From a bacterium (lineage in GTDB: Bacteria; Cyanobacteriota; Vampirovibrionia; Gastranaerophilales; Gastranaerophilaceae), in contig JAFXHF010000007.1 of NCBI GenBank assembly GCA_017536545.1, positions 62,001 through 126,000 on the forward strand: 64,000 nt of DNA. Direction: 5' to 3'. The position numbers and the translations under genes are program-made. This document shows positions 1-9,279 of this stretch, one piece after another. The first letter of the stretch is position 1, and each line of letters begins with the position of its first letter. The notes beneath the pieces were generated by a model. That model saw only the letters and a program-made list of their open reading frames with translations. It ran no database searches and was not told the origin of the DNA.

Positions 1-632
1 TCCATAATCCCGATTGGTTTTTAAGTCCAAATCATGAAAACTTTTCAAAAATCGAAGATGATTTTATCAAAATTGTGACACTAGCCCCTGAACTTGCTGA
101 TGTTGAACTGATGTCTTACTTGCGGTCAAAAGGGGTTAAAGTACAGGCTGGGCATTGTGTAGGCACTGACTTATCACATTGTGACGGTGCTACTCATACA
201 TTTAATGCTATGGATGGTTTTACTCATAAACATTCTTCAACTGTTGCTTCAGCTTTGATTAAAGATGATTTGTTTACGGAAGTTATTGCAGATGGGGTAC
301 ATGTTTGTGATGATGCGTTAAAACTGTTATTCAAGGTTAAACAAATGAACAAAATATTACTTGTTTCAGACTGTTTACCTTGTACCCATAGTGATATCAA
401 AGAATTTGATTTTGCAGGCGAAAAAATCTATTTTGATGGTGTTAAAGCAACTTCAAAAGAGGGGACTTTGGCTGGAAGTACAATGCTTTTACCTGATATA
501 GTAAAAGTTTTGGCTAAAAAGGATTTATTTAATAAACAACATATTTCAAATTCTTACGATTACCACGGTATTGAATCTCGTGGAGAAATCGAATGGGATG
601 AGGAATTTAATATTGTTGAAGTTAGGTATTAA
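1..632 (+). CDS. nagA: N-acetylglucosamine-6-phosphate deacetylase, 3' part only
   Basis: This cytosolic metal hydrolase converts GlcNAc-6-phosphate to glucosamine-6-phosphate and acetate in amino-sugar recycling. The reading frame is already open at base 3 and runs off the left edge, so only about the last 210 residues are present. Visible family motifs are VTLAPE, a GH...THTFNAM metal/substrate segment, IADGVHV, the catalytic-Asp region LLVSDC and TLAGST. The last 35 residues are more divergent than usual for the family. ilvD follows after 15 nt on the same strand. The product of this reaction is also the product of GlmS, encoded at about 16 kb. The family call is firm; the true start lies outside the window. 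Confidence 0.9.
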   Translation, partial: HNPDWFLSPNHENFSKIEDDFIKIVTLAPELADVELMSYLRSKGVKVQAGHCVGTDLSHCDGATHTFNAMDGFTHKHSSTVASALIKDDLFTEVIADGVHVCDDALKLLFKVKQMNKILLVSDCLPCTHSDIKEFDFAGEKIYFDGVKATSKEGTLAGSTMLLPDIVKVLAKKDLFNKQHISNSYDYHGIESRGEIEWDEEFNIVEVRY

Positions 633-647
633 CCTAAGGAGAAAATT

Positions 648-2303
648 ATGAGAAGCGATAGTATCAAAAAAGGGATAGCAAGAACACCACATAGAGGCCT
701 ACTGATGGCAACTGGAGTTAGCAAAAAAGCTATGGATAGACCTTTTATTGGTATTGCTAGTTCTTTTTCTGATTTAGTTCCAGGTCATATTGGAATGAGA
801 GATTTAGAACGCCAAATTGAAAAAGGTATACATTCTGCTGGAGGACAAGCATTTATTTTTGGAGTTCCTGCTGTATGTGATGGGATCTCAATGGGGCACT
901 GTGGAATGAGATATTCACTTCCATCTAGGGATTTGATAGCAGACTGTGTTGAGAGCGTTTGTGAGGCACATCAACTTGACGGGTTAGTACTTTTATCAAA
1001 TTGTGACAAAATAACCCCAGGAATGCTTATAGCTGCCCTTAGAATAAACGTTCCAACAATTATCGTAACTGCAGGGCCAATGTTGGATGGTGAAAGCCGT
1101 TGTGAAAAATTGACAATGATTAAAGGTTCATTTGAAGCAGTTGGGAAATACAGAAGTGGCGTAATTGATGAAAAAAGGCTTTTAGAACTTGAAGAAGAGT
1201 CTTGCCCATCTGCTGGTTCTTGCCAAGGTATGTACACGGCAAATACTATGGCTTGTTTGGCTGAAGTTATGGGGATGAGTTTACCGCTGTGTGCAACATC
1301 AGCTGCTGTATCTTCTAAAAAACGTAGAATAGCATTTGATAGTGGTATGCAAATTGTAGAACTTGTTAAAAATGATGTTAAACCGCTTGATATTATTGAT
1401 AAAGATACTTTAAGAAATGCTATTGTAGCTGATTTAGCAATGGGTGGTTCGACAAATTCATTTTTACACATCTTAGCACTTGCTAATGCTGGAGAAATTG
1501 ATGTAACTTTAAAAGATTTTGAAGAATTAAGCCATAAAATTCATCAAGTAGTTAAATTAGATCCTGCAGCAGTTCCTACTATGACAGATTTTCATAAGGC
1601 GGGTGGCGTTCCAGCATTAATGAAAACTTTAGTTGATGCAAATGTCGGAATTGTTGATAAGCAAACAGTTTGTGGTTATAAAATATCAGAAATTGTAAAG
1701 GAAGCTTATGTAAATACTGATTTAATACATCCATATAACGAACCATTTACTACAAAACCAGGATTGGGTATTTTATATGGTAATTTAGCGCCAGATGGTT
1801 GCGTAACAAAAATTTCAGGTATTGATGAGTCTTGTTATGAGTTTGAGGGAGTTGCTAGAACTTTTGATTCTGAAGAAGATGCTATGACAGCTTTAGAAGA
1901 AGATAAAATTAAAGCTGCTGATATAATTATTATTCGCTACGAAGGTCCAAAAGGGGGACCAGGTATGAGAGAAATGCTTGCTCCAACATCTTTGTTAGTT
2001 GGTAAAGGTTTAGGAACTACTTGTGCTTTGATTACAGATGGTAGATTTTCTGGCGGAACAAGAGGTATTTGTATTGGTCACGTTTGTCCAGAAGCGGCAA
2101 ATGGTGGCCCTATCGCATTAATTAAAGATGGGGATAAAATCAGAATAGATATTAACACTCGTTCTATAAATATTTTGGTTTCAGATGCAGAATTAGCAAA
2201 ACGTAAATCAGAATTAAAACCGTTTGAATTAAAGTGTAAATCGGGTTATTTAGCAAAATATGCTAAAAACGTTCAAGACGCTTCACATGGAGCTATTGTA
2301 TAG
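648..2303 (+). CDS. ilvD: Dihydroxy-acid dehydratase
   Basis: This Fe-S enzyme dehydrates 2,3-dihydroxy-isovalerate and 2,3-dihydroxy-3-methylvalerate in valine and isoleucine biosynthesis. The 551-residue length matches the IlvD/Edd family. Cluster and active-site signatures are visible: NCDKITPGM around residue 119, [15 protein letters not shown] with cysteines near 186 and 192, and GRFSGGTRG towards the C terminus. AAGGAG sits 8 nt before the ATG. The neighbours (nagA before, uppS after) are not branched-chain amino acid genes, so ilvD is not part of a recognisable ilv cluster here. Edd (phosphogluconate dehydratase) is a related alternative, but length and motifs favour IlvD. Confidence 0.95.
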   Translation: MRSDSIKKGIARTPHRGLLMATGVSKKAMDRPFIGIASSFSDLVPGHIGMRDLERQIEKGIHSAGGQAFIFGVPAVCDGISMGHCGMRYSLPSRDLIADCVESVCEAHQLDGLVLLSNCDKITPGMLIAALRINVPTIIVTAGPMLDGESRCEKLTMIKGSFEAVGKYRSGVIDEKRLLELEEESCPSAGSCQGMYTANTMACLAEVMGMSLPLCATSAAVSSKKRRIAFDSGMQIVELVKNDVKPLDIIDKDTLRNAIVADLAMGGSTNSFLHILALANAGEIDVTLKDFEELSHKIHQVVKLDPAAVPTMTDFHKAGGVPALMKTLVDANVGIVDKQTVCGYKISEIVKEAYVNTDLIHPYNEPFTTKPGLGILYGNLAPDGCVTKISGIDESCYEFEGVARTFDSEEDAMTALEEDKIKAADIIIIRYEGPKGGPGMREMLAPTSLLVGKGLGTTCALITDGRFSGGTRGICIGHVCPEAANGGPIALIKDGDKIRIDINTRSINILVSDAELAKRKSELKPFELKCKSGYLAKYAKNVQDASHGAIV

Positions 2304-2311
2304 GATAAGTT

Positions 2312-3025
2312 ATGGAAAAAGAGATATCAAAAATAGTTAAAGATACAGACTTAAAGCATATTGCAATTATTATGGACGGTAATAGACGTTGGGCAAAAGA
2401 ACGCAATCTTCCATCGATGGTTGGCCATAAAAAGGGGGTAGAAGCCCTTAAAAATACTTTAAGAGCCTGTGATGATTTTGGTGTTAAATACTTAACTGTA
2501 TATGCATTTTCTACGGAAAATTGGAATAGAAAACAAGATGAAGTCGATTATTTAATGGAACTTGTTGCGGTTACGCTAACAAATGAACTTGCTGAAATGC
2601 ATAGAGAAGGGGTTCAAATACGCTTTATCGGGGATTTAACTAGATTTTCAGATAAGTTACAAAAAATACTTGCTAATGCGGTTGAAACGACAAAAAACAA
2701 TACTGGAGTTGTGCTTCAAATTGCTTTAAATTATGGTGCTCGAGATGAATTAACAAATGCAGTTAAAAAGATTGTAGCTTTAGGAGTTAAAGCTGAAGAT
2801 GTCACTCCAGAAGTAATTTCAAAACACTTATATACTGCAGATGTTCCAGATCCTGATATTTTAATCAGAACTGGTGGTGAACAACGTATTTCTAACTATT
2901 TATTGTGGCAAATAGCTTATTCTGAAATCATAATTAAGAATGAACATTGGCCAGAATTTGGTAAAAATTTATTAGCAGAATCAATACAAGAATTTGGGAA
3001 AAGGCAGAGAAGATATGGAAAGTAA
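2312..3025 (+). CDS. uppS: Undecaprenyl diphosphate synthase (cis-prenyltransferase)
   Basis: The enzyme condenses isopentenyl diphosphate units onto farnesyl diphosphate to make the C55 lipid carrier used for peptidoglycan and polysaccharide assembly. All family blocks are present in 237 residues: IIMDGNRRWAK with the catalytic Asp at residue 22, GHKKGVEAL, AFSTENW, and DILIRTGGEQRISNYLLWQ near the C terminus. It starts 8 nt after ilvD stops and its last 11 nt overlap the next gene, which suggests translational coupling in one transcript. Confidence 0.96.
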   Translation: MEKEISKIVKDTDLKHIAIIMDGNRRWAKERNLPSMVGHKKGVEALKNTLRACDDFGVKYLTVYAFSTENWNRKQDEVDYLMELVAVTLTNELAEMHREGVQIRFIGDLTRFSDKLQKILANAVETTKNNTGVVLQIALNYGARDELTNAVKKIVALGVKAEDVTPEVISKHLYTADVPDPDILIRTGGEQRISNYLLWQIAYSEIIIKNEHWPEFGKNLLAESIQEFGKRQRRYGK

Positions 3026-3605
3026 CGTCAGTTTTAAGATAGTTTTTGCAACAGGTAATCCTCACAAGTTACAAGAAATTAATGAAATCTCAAGAGGTTC
3101 AGGAATTGAATTTATTCTTCCTCCTGTTGGATTTGATCCAGATGAAACTGGCACTACCTTTGAAGAAAATTCATATATAAAAGCAAAAGAAGCTGCTTTA
3201 CTTTCAAATTGTATTGCATTAGCTGATGATTCTGGGCTATGTGTTGAGGCCTTAAATGGTGAACCTGGAATTCATTCAGCACGTTACGCAGATACCCCAC
3301 AAGCTCGTATTGATAAACTTTTAGATAATCTTACCAATGTGACTAATAGAAAGGCAAAATTTGTTTGTGCTATGACTTTAGTTGATGAGTTCGGTAATAT
3401 ACTAGATAAAGAAATTGGCGAATGTTACGGGGAAATTGCGACAGAGCAATCAGGAACTAATGGCTTTGGTTATGACCCAGTTTTTTTGGTTGACGGATAT
3501 GGCGTGACAATGGCAGAAATGTCTGAGGACTTAAAAAATACTATTTCTCATAGAGCAAACGCTTTATCTAAAATTATTTCATTTATCAAATCTGAACTCA
3601 TCTAG
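3015..3605 (+). CDS. rdgB: Non-canonical purine NTP pyrophosphatase (RdgB/HAM1 family)
   Basis: RdgB/HAM1 enzymes hydrolyse ITP, dITP and XTP to monophosphates and keep damaged purines out of DNA and RNA. From the ATG at 3015 the protein is 196 residues with FATGNPHKLQEI at 11-22, LADDSGLCVEALNGEPG around 69-85, SARYA, and GFGYDPVF near 148, all diagnostic. An in-frame TTG at 2994 would add seven residues but has no ribosome-binding site of its own; the ATG follows a purine-rich GCAGAGAAG stretch. The start lies inside the uppS stop region (11 nt overlap). Confidence 0.93.
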   Translation: MESNVSFKIVFATGNPHKLQEINEISRGSGIEFILPPVGFDPDETGTTFEENSYIKAKEAALLSNCIALADDSGLCVEALNGEPGIHSARYADTPQARIDKLLDNLTNVTNRKAKFVCAMTLVDEFGNILDKEIGECYGEIATEQSGTNGFGYDPVFLVDGYGVTMAEMSEDLKNTISHRANALSKIISFIKSELI

Positions 3606-3626
3606 AGCAGATTTGAGGATTTACAA

Positions 3627-5054
3627 TTGAGAAAAGGCATAATCTACTTCATAACGATTATTTCAATGTTTTTGCATGTATATTCTACTCCAATAGCTAT
3701 TGCTAAAACTTCTGGCAATATTATTGATGAGCGAGAATATCCAAAAAGTAGTGATGTGTTACCTAATACAGATACTAATTCCAATATTGTAATTTCAGGT
3801 TCAGTTGATAAGAATGTTAATTTAGACCTGAATACTTGTATTTATTTGGCACTTGGTAATAATCCCAGGATAAGTAGTGCATTTAATGATATTCTTGCTT
3901 CTGATGCGAGGATTAAGCAGGTCTGGGCAAATTATTTTCCAACGTGGTCTTGGCAAACTGGTTATACAAGATTAAGACAACTTCAATTATCTGACGCGTT
4001 AGGTCGGAACTTAGAGTTCAATTATTATTTGCTGGGTCAAATTTCGTTACAACAAATGTTATATGACTTTGGGGTAACACAAAATCAGGCAACGATTAGA
4101 AAATTGGATTACGAAAATTTTAAAAAGGTATTTGAGGCCACTGTTAATGATGTCATATTTCAGACAAAATCATCATATTTTACAGTTTTGTATGCATATG
4201 AAAATAAAAAAGTGGCTCAAGATTCAGTTGATAAGTTCTCAAGATTTTATAAGCAGGCAAAAGCCTATTATAGAACTGGTAGAAGCCCGAAAGTTGATGT
4301 TACTATTGCAGAAACTAACTTGAGTAATGCCAAATTAAAACTCATACAGGCTGAAAACTCTGTAAATATTGCAATTGCAAACCTAAATTATGCAATGGGA
4401 TTGCCTTATTTGAAAAGTTATGTAATATCTGAAAGGCTTGAATATAAACCTTTAGATTTGTCGTTTGAAGAAATGATAGAATTTGCAAGAGAATCAAGAC
4501 CTGAGTTAAAGCAAGCAGAAATTAAAGTTGAGCAGATGAATCAGACTATAAAACTTGCGAAGAAATCTTATTTTCCGACATTATCACTAGAAGGACAATA
4601 CCAAAGAGGGGGTAGAAGTTGGAACTCAAATTATGGTTTTAATATAGGCGGATATTTAACATTTCCTGCGGTAAATATGATGCTTGTTAGAAATGAAATC
4701 AGAGAGGCAAAGTATTTGTATGATAAAGAACTTGCAAACGCCAAAAATACTCAGCATAACATATACTTAGAACTGCAAAAAGCTTATTTAAAGCTACTTG
4801 AAAAGAAAAATCAATTACCTGTTGCCCAATTGCAAGAAAAACAAGCAAATGAAAATTTTAATTTAAGTTTCAAGATGTATGGTGTTGGTGTAGGTTCACC
4901 ATCAGAAGTTAAAGATGCCGAGATTACCTACGAAAATGCACAGTTAACGTATTATTCCTCGATTTATGAATACAATTTAGCAAAGGCTGAATTAGAAAAA
5001 GCTATCGGTCGTAATTTATGCCAAAATGATGATTATATAAGCCTCTCAAAATAA
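3627..5054 (+). CDS. TolC-family outer membrane efflux protein
   Basis: Members form trimeric outer-membrane channels for efflux pumps or type I secretion. The 475-residue product begins at a TTG codon placed 8 nt after TTGAGG; no better in-frame ATG lies upstream of the hydrophobic signal-peptide segment (residues 4-25). After a linker, two long helical halves (about 70-270 and 280-470) show the OEP pattern, with AxTNLSNAKLKLIQAE-type helices and the FxMYGVGVGSPSEVKDAE stretch typical of the second repeat. The gene follows rdgB by 21 nt. No membrane-fusion or inner-membrane pump partner lies beside it, so the system it serves is unknown. Confidence 0.85.
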   Translation: MRKGIIYFITIISMFLHVYSTPIAIAKTSGNIIDEREYPKSSDVLPNTDTNSNIVISGSVDKNVNLDLNTCIYLALGNNPRISSAFNDILASDARIKQVWANYFPTWSWQTGYTRLRQLQLSDALGRNLEFNYYLLGQISLQQMLYDFGVTQNQATIRKLDYENFKKVFEATVNDVIFQTKSSYFTVLYAYENKKVAQDSVDKFSRFYKQAKAYYRTGRSPKVDVTIAETNLSNAKLKLIQAENSVNIAIANLNYAMGLPYLKSYVISERLEYKPLDLSFEEMIEFARESRPELKQAEIKVEQMNQTIKLAKKSYFPTLSLEGQYQRGGRSWNSNYGFNIGGYLTFPAVNMMLVRNEIREAKYLYDKELANAKNTQHNIYLELQKAYLKLLEKKNQLPVAQLQEKQANENFNLSFKMYGVGVGSPSEVKDAEITYENAQLTYYSSIYEYNLAKAELEKAIGRNLCQNDDYISLSK

Positions 5055-5086
5055 TGTTAACACTTCTTAATATTTATCATCCTAAA

Positions 5087-5120
5087 AAGGCAATTTTTTG
5101 AAAAGTATTTACTTTATATA
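5087..5120 (+). promoter_or_regulatory. Two-block upstream element, copy 1
   Basis: Two 11-nt blocks, AAGGCAATTTT (5087-5097) and TACTTTATATA (5110-5120), separated by 12 nt, lie 30 nt before the start codon of the 80-aa gene. The same two blocks with the same 12-nt gap occur at 14753-14786 upstream of another orphan small-protein gene. The second block contains a TATATA that could act as -10, but no TTGACA-like -35 accompanies it. An alternative sigma site or an activator site are both possible. Confidence 0.55.
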
Positions 5121-5150
5121 TATGTAAGATATAACGAGAGAGAGAAAATT

Positions 5151-5393
5151 ATGTTAGCCACTTCAGGACAAGCATTTGGAACAATGACTAGACGTTCTTC
5201 TAGAAGAAAATCTTTAGAAGACTTTAAATATTTAGAAAATAGAGATAGAAGAATGAGATTTAACAATTCTCAAGACCCAATTTACTATGTATTTGATTGT
5301 ATCGAAAACAGACCAGTAAGCACATTGGCAAAAGAATTTGTTAAAGACTCAGTATTTGAAGTAATAAATTTCGTATCAAAAGTTGTTGGATAA
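5151..5393 (+). CDS. Small basic protein, unknown function
   Basis: I do not recognise this 80-residue protein. It has an Arg/Ser-rich N-terminal third (TRRSSRRKSLEDF), a charged middle (ENRDRRMRF) and a C-terminal segment that looks like an amphipathic helix (FVKDSVFEVINFVSKVVG). No signal peptide or membrane span is evident. The start has a GAGAGAGAG purine tract 8 nt upstream. Coding looks real: it has its own upstream element and a strong terminator downstream, and it stands as a monocistronic unit. A role as an abundant or condition-specific basic protein is only a guess. Confidence 0.7.
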   Translation: MLATSGQAFGTMTRRSSRRKSLEDFKYLENRDRRMRFNNSQDPIYYVFDCIENRPVSTLAKEFVKDSVFEVINFVSKVVG

Positions 5394-5454
5394 TCAATAG
5401 GAAATAAGAGAAAAGAATTTAAAAGAGTAAGGAAAAAGGATAGGAAAATTTTAA

Positions 5455-5488
5455 AAGCGACCATCAAGGTCGCTTCTTTATTGCTTTT
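5455..5488 (+). terminator. Intrinsic terminator after the 80-aa gene
   Basis: An 8-bp stem AAGCGACC/GGTCGCTT with a 5-nt loop is followed by a T-rich tail (CTTTATTGCTTTT). It sits 62 nt after the small gene's stop and before the ankyrin gene's own promoter region. Confidence 0.75.
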
Positions 5489-5551
5489 ATTAATATAATT
5501 TTATAATATAATAATGAGGCATAATTCAAGAGAAAAGACGGAGCTAATAAA

Positions 5552-6766
5552 ATGATAAAAAAAATAATATTTATTTTTTGTATTCTTTGTTTATCTATAA
5601 ATACAACATCTCTTGCTAAGATTTCAAATGATGAATTCATTGAATTCTGCGAGCACGGCAGTTATCAAAATATTAAACGAATGCTAGATGATGGTTATGA
5701 TGTCAATGCTAAAAAAAACTCCCCTATTCATAATTACACACCATTGCATGGTGCTGTGAAGAAAAACCCTGATCTTAATGTTATTAAACTTTTAATTGAA
5801 CGAGGTGCATTTGTAAATGCAAAAGATATGTATGAGATAACTCCTCTTGAAACGGCAATAATGTATAATAGAAGTCCTGAATTAATAGAATATCTTCTTA
5901 ATCAAGGTGCCGATATAAATACAACAAAAGTTAATGATCACATGTTTTACCCTATATTACATCTTACTGCCTTACATTACCATTCTTCGGATAAAAATAA
6001 GTTAATTGCTCTTTTAATAAAGCACGGGGCTGATGTAAATACAAAAAATTACTCTGGAGAACCTGTTTTATTTTCAGAAATCCATAGATTAACACCAGAA
6101 ATTGTTACTACGTTGATAAATGCTGGAGCTGATGTTAACTTTGTATCAAAAGAGGGTAGAACACTTTTGGCTGTATCCTTACGTGCAAAATACCCAGAAG
6201 TTATTGATATCCTAATCTCTCGTGGTGCAAAATTAAATAAACGAAATAGTAGAGATGAAACTATTTTACAACAAAGCATCCTCCCTCCAACAAAAGAAGC
6301 CCTCGCAATTCTTGCAAAACATGGTTATAATTTTACTAATGATGAATTAGATAGAACCCTTCTGAAAGCATGCGAAATGAAAGATAGCTTTTTGGTTCAA
6401 AAATTAATAGATTATGGAGCAAACCCCAATGTTATAGGAATTTTTCCTTACAATAAATATTTTGTCAAAGAACCAAATAAAAATTATTACATTAGACAAC
6501 CTTTAAGTGCTGCAATATTATATGGGGAAAATATTGATATAATTAAAACTTTATTAAACAATGGTGCAGATACAAACATATATACTATTGATGAAAAAAC
6601 AGGTCGAATCATTTCTACTATTCCTGCACTAGACCTAGCAAAAGAAAGGTTAAACAACATATTAACTGTTGGAGAGCTTAGTACAGCAGCTTGGAGCGAG
6701 GATGATAAAATTAATTATTTAAAAGAAATAATAAAAATATTAGAGCAATATGATAAATCAAATTAA
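5552..6766 (+). CDS. Secreted ankyrin-repeat protein
   Basis: The 404-residue product has an N-terminal signal peptide (hydrophobic 3-20, probable cleavage near SLA-KI) and then about eight ankyrin repeats from residue 60 to 350, recognisable from repeated TPLxxA and LLxxGADxN patterns (for example IKLLIERGAFVNAKD, IEYLLNQGADINT, IALLIKHGADVNT). The final 50 residues are charged and repeat-free. Ankyrin repeats mediate protein binding; export suggests a periplasmic or surface partner. GACGGAG lies 9 nt before the ATG, and an AT-rich promoter region with TATAAT-like hexamers lies at about 5500-5515. The gene is monocistronic between two terminators. No catalytic domain is seen. Confidence 0.85.
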   Translation: MIKKIIFIFCILCLSINTTSLAKISNDEFIEFCEHGSYQNIKRMLDDGYDVNAKKNSPIHNYTPLHGAVKKNPDLNVIKLLIERGAFVNAKDMYEITPLETAIMYNRSPELIEYLLNQGADINTTKVNDHMFYPILHLTALHYHSSDKNKLIALLIKHGADVNTKNYSGEPVLFSEIHRLTPEIVTTLINAGADVNFVSKEGRTLLAVSLRAKYPEVIDILISRGAKLNKRNSRDETILQQSILPPTKEALAILAKHGYNFTNDELDRTLLKACEMKDSFLVQKLIDYGANPNVIGIFPYNKYFVKEPNKNYYIRQPLSAAILYGENIDIIKTLLNNGADTNIYTIDEKTGRIISTIPALDLAKERLNNILTVGELSTAAWSEDDKINYLKEIIKILEQYDKSN

Positions 6767-6777
6767 TATATTACATA

Positions 6778-6806
6778 AAATGCTCCCAAATAATTTGAGA
6801 GCATTT
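6778..6806. terminator. Bidirectional terminator between convergent genes
   Basis: The stem AAATGCTC/GAGCATTT, extended by CAAA/TTTG, is flanked by T-rich sequence on one side and A-rich sequence on the other. It can therefore end both the ankyrin transcript (+) and the phosphohexomutase transcript (-). Confidence 0.8.
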
Positions 6807-6825
6807 ATTTATATATATGAATTAG

Positions 6826-8253
6826 TTACTTACTCATTGCTGTAACACATTCATCAAGGAATGATGTCATAACATTTTTATAACGGTTGCAAGCAAGCTC
6901 ATTATTCGCCTCAAAACGAAGAGTAAATACAGGTTCTGTATTACTTTGTCTAATCATTGCAAAACCACCCTTAAAAACGATTCTCATACCGTCTAATGTA
7001 ATAATCTCTTTTATTTCTGAGCCAAACATTTCAGGATTATTCTGCACCTCTGTTTGCATTGTCTCTAAAACAACTTTTTTCAATTCGTTTGGACAAGGGA
7101 AACGAACTTCATCACTTGTAAATACTTTATTAAATGGTGCTAAAAGTTCTTCTAGTTTAAAATCAGCATTTTGATTTTTATTTTTAGCAACTATTTCAAT
7201 CATTCTGCAACCAGCGTAAACAGCATCATCAAAGCCATAATATCTATCTTTAAAGAATGTATGACCACTCATTTCGCCACCTAAAATAGCGTTAGTTTCT
7301 TTCATTTTTTCTTTGATATAGCCGTGGCCAGTTTTGCACATAATCGCAGTACCACCAGCCTCGTTGATTGTGTCATATAAAACTTGTGAACATTTAACCT
7401 CAGACACAACAATCGGTTTTGTTTCAATCATATCCATAGCGTAAATTAAAAGTAATTTATCACCAGTTAGAGGATGTCCTTGAGAGTCAACAACACCGAT
7501 TCTATCGCTATCACCATCAAAAGCAATACCAAAATCAGCACCTGTTTCTAGCACGGTTTTAGATAGAGTTTCAAGTGTTGATAAAACGCTTGGATTTGGG
7601 TGGTGGTTAGGGAATCTTCCATCAGGTTCTGAGAATAATTCCACAACTTCACAACCTAATTCTCTGTACAATTGAGGTCCAACAATACCGCCAGTTGCGT
7701 TTGCTGAGTCAACTACGACTTTAATTCCTTTGCCAATTTCACCGAATTTTTCTTTCATTTCGGCAATATATTCAGGTAAAATCGCTGTTTCGAAGTTATA
7801 ATCAACTAAATTTGTAGGAAGTTCTTTCCAATTTGCATAAGTAAATTCTTTAACTTCTTTAATTTGCTTTTCATTCAAAGTTTGACGGTTATAAGTCATT
7901 TTCATACCGTTATATTCGCTTGGATTATGACTTGCAGTAATAATCATTGCCCCATCTAAACCATGAGCAACTTCTGAATAATAACCGATTGGCGTTGGAG
8001 CTAGTCCCAAATCTTCAATATATTCAACCCCGACTTCTTTTAAACCATTAATTAAAGCAGTTTTTAAAGATGGAGAATGCAATCTTGCATCCATACAAAC
8101 ACTAATTCTTAAATCTTTAGCAGATTTGCCGTTTTGTTTTGTTAACCAGTTTATATAACCAATACCAATATTATAAAACAGCTCCTCTGTTATATCTCCG
8201 CCGTAAATCCCTCGTATGTCATTCTTACCGAATGCATGATCATATCTTTGCAT
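6826..8253 (-). CDS. Phosphomannomutase/phosphoglucomutase (ManB/AlgC type)
   Basis: Enzymes of this alpha-D-phosphohexomutase family move phosphate between C1 and C6 of mannose or glucose, feeding nucleotide-sugar synthesis for envelope polysaccharide. The 475-residue length fits. The catalytic phosphoserine loop TASHNP (Ser108), the metal loop DGDSDR (around 250), the sugar loop GGEMSGH and the phosphate-binding RQSNTEP near the C terminus are all present. AGGAG precedes the ATG. It is divergent from the ABC permease gene, with only 42 nt between the two starts. Sequence does not separate mannose from glucose preference. Confidence 0.9.
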   Translation of the reverse strand: MQRYDHAFGKNDIRGIYGGDITEELFYNIGIGYINWLTKQNGKSAKDLRISVCMDARLHSPSLKTALINGLKEVGVEYIEDLGLAPTPIGYYSEVAHGLDGAMIITASHNPSEYNGMKMTYNRQTLNEKQIKEVKEFTYANWKELPTNLVDYNFETAILPEYIAEMKEKFGEIGKGIKVVVDSANATGGIVGPQLYRELGCEVVELFSEPDGRFPNHHPNPSVLSTLETLSKTVLETGADFGIAFDGDSDRIGVVDSQGHPLTGDKLLLIYAMDMIETKPIVVSEVKCSQVLYDTINEAGGTAIMCKTGHGYIKEKMKETNAILGGEMSGHTFFKDRYYGFDDAVYAGCRMIEIVAKNKNQNADFKLEELLAPFNKVFTSDEVRFPCPNELKKVVLETMQTEVQNNPEMFGSEIKEIITLDGMRIVFKGGFAMIRQSNTEPVFTLRFEANNELACNRYKNVMTSFLDECVTAMSK

Positions 8254-8295
8254 AATTCACATCTCCTAATCTTTCGAATATAATTAAATTGTACC

Positions 8296-9180
8296 ATGAA
8301 AAAGATGTTTGAAAAATTCTCAAATAATCAAAACTTTGCGGCATGGATATTTATTTTGCCAGCTATTTTAGGAACTTTTATTTTTATTGTAATACCTGTT
8401 ATTTGTTCTTTTGGTTTAAGCTTTGCAGATTGGGATTTACTTAATCCGATAAAATTTGTCGGTATGGAGAACTATAAATTGTTATTTAAAGATGGTTTAT
8501 TTTACAAAATCCTCATAAATACAGTTGTTTTTGCTCTATCTACCTCAATTTTAGGAGTAATCATCCCTTTGATTCTGGCATCAATTCTTAACTCAAAAAT
8601 AAGAGGTAGTGAGTTTTTTAAAACTGCTTATTTTCTACCATTTATTACACCAATGGTTGTTATAGGTATCATTTGGGCTTGGATTTTTGACCCAAATATC
8701 GGACTACTTAATCAAGTTTTACATATAAATATAAATTGGCTTTATGACTCAAAATTCGCACTTCCAGCCGTAATTATAGTGTCTGTTTGGAAGCTTATTG
8801 GCTATAACATGATTATCTTTTTATCATCACTTTCTTCAATCTCAAATTCAATGTTTGAAGCTGCAAAAATTGATGGTGCAAACGCTTATCAGACTTTTAA
8901 AAACGTTACAATACCTCTATTATCACCAACAATATTCTTTGTGATAATAATTACCGCAATATCATCATTTCAAGTGTTTGATTTAATCTATTTAATGACT
9001 CAAGGTGGTCCATTTGATAGTACAAATGTACTTGTTTATGCGATTTATAAAAATGCATTTGAATATTTTAACGTAGGAAAGGCAAGTGCAATTGCTTATG
9101 TCCTATTTGCGATAATCCTTGTTCTGACACTTATTCAATGGTCTTTGAGAAAGAAAATTGTATATAACGAAATCGACTAA
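8296..9180 (+). CDS. Sugar ABC transporter permease (MalF/UgpA type), solitary
   Basis: This is an inner-membrane permease subunit of a carbohydrate ABC importer. The 294 residues contain about six hydrophobic helices and the EAA loop that docks the ATPase (EAAKIDGANAYQTFKNVTIP). Such permeases work as heterodimers with a MalG/UgpE partner and need a binding protein and an ATPase. None is encoded nearby: a 46-aa ORF and an oxidoreductase follow. The start has no evident Shine-Dalgarno; a TATAAT at 8279-8284 would place transcription about 5 nt before the ATG. Confidence 0.88.
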   Translation: MKKMFEKFSNNQNFAAWIFILPAILGTFIFIVIPVICSFGLSFADWDLLNPIKFVGMENYKLLFKDGLFYKILINTVVFALSTSILGVIIPLILASILNSKIRGSEFFKTAYFLPFITPMVVIGIIWAWIFDPNIGLLNQVLHININWLYDSKFALPAVIIVSVWKLIGYNMIIFLSSLSSISNSMFEAAKIDGANAYQTFKNVTIPLLSPTIFFVIIITAISSFQVFDLIYLMTQGGPFDSTNVLVYAIYKNAFEYFNVGKASAIAYVLFAIILVLTLIQWSLRKKIVYNEID

Positions 9181-9279
9181 GTAACAAATAGTTTACAATC
9201 GACTAAAATTTCTAAAGTTAATAAAAATTCTGCCGTAAATATACATGTGATTAGAGAAGAACACGGGGTGTGTATTAAC

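Noticed and set aside
971..1471. 166-codon minus-strand ORF inside ilvD
   Set aside because: It lies wholly within a gene with full IlvD motifs and has no ribosome-binding site or recognisable protein features.
9181..9279. Selenocysteine or programmed readthrough at the permease stop
   Set aside because: The stop is TAA, not TGA, and no SECIS-like hairpin follows. The open stretch may be chance, so it is listed only as an observation with low interest.
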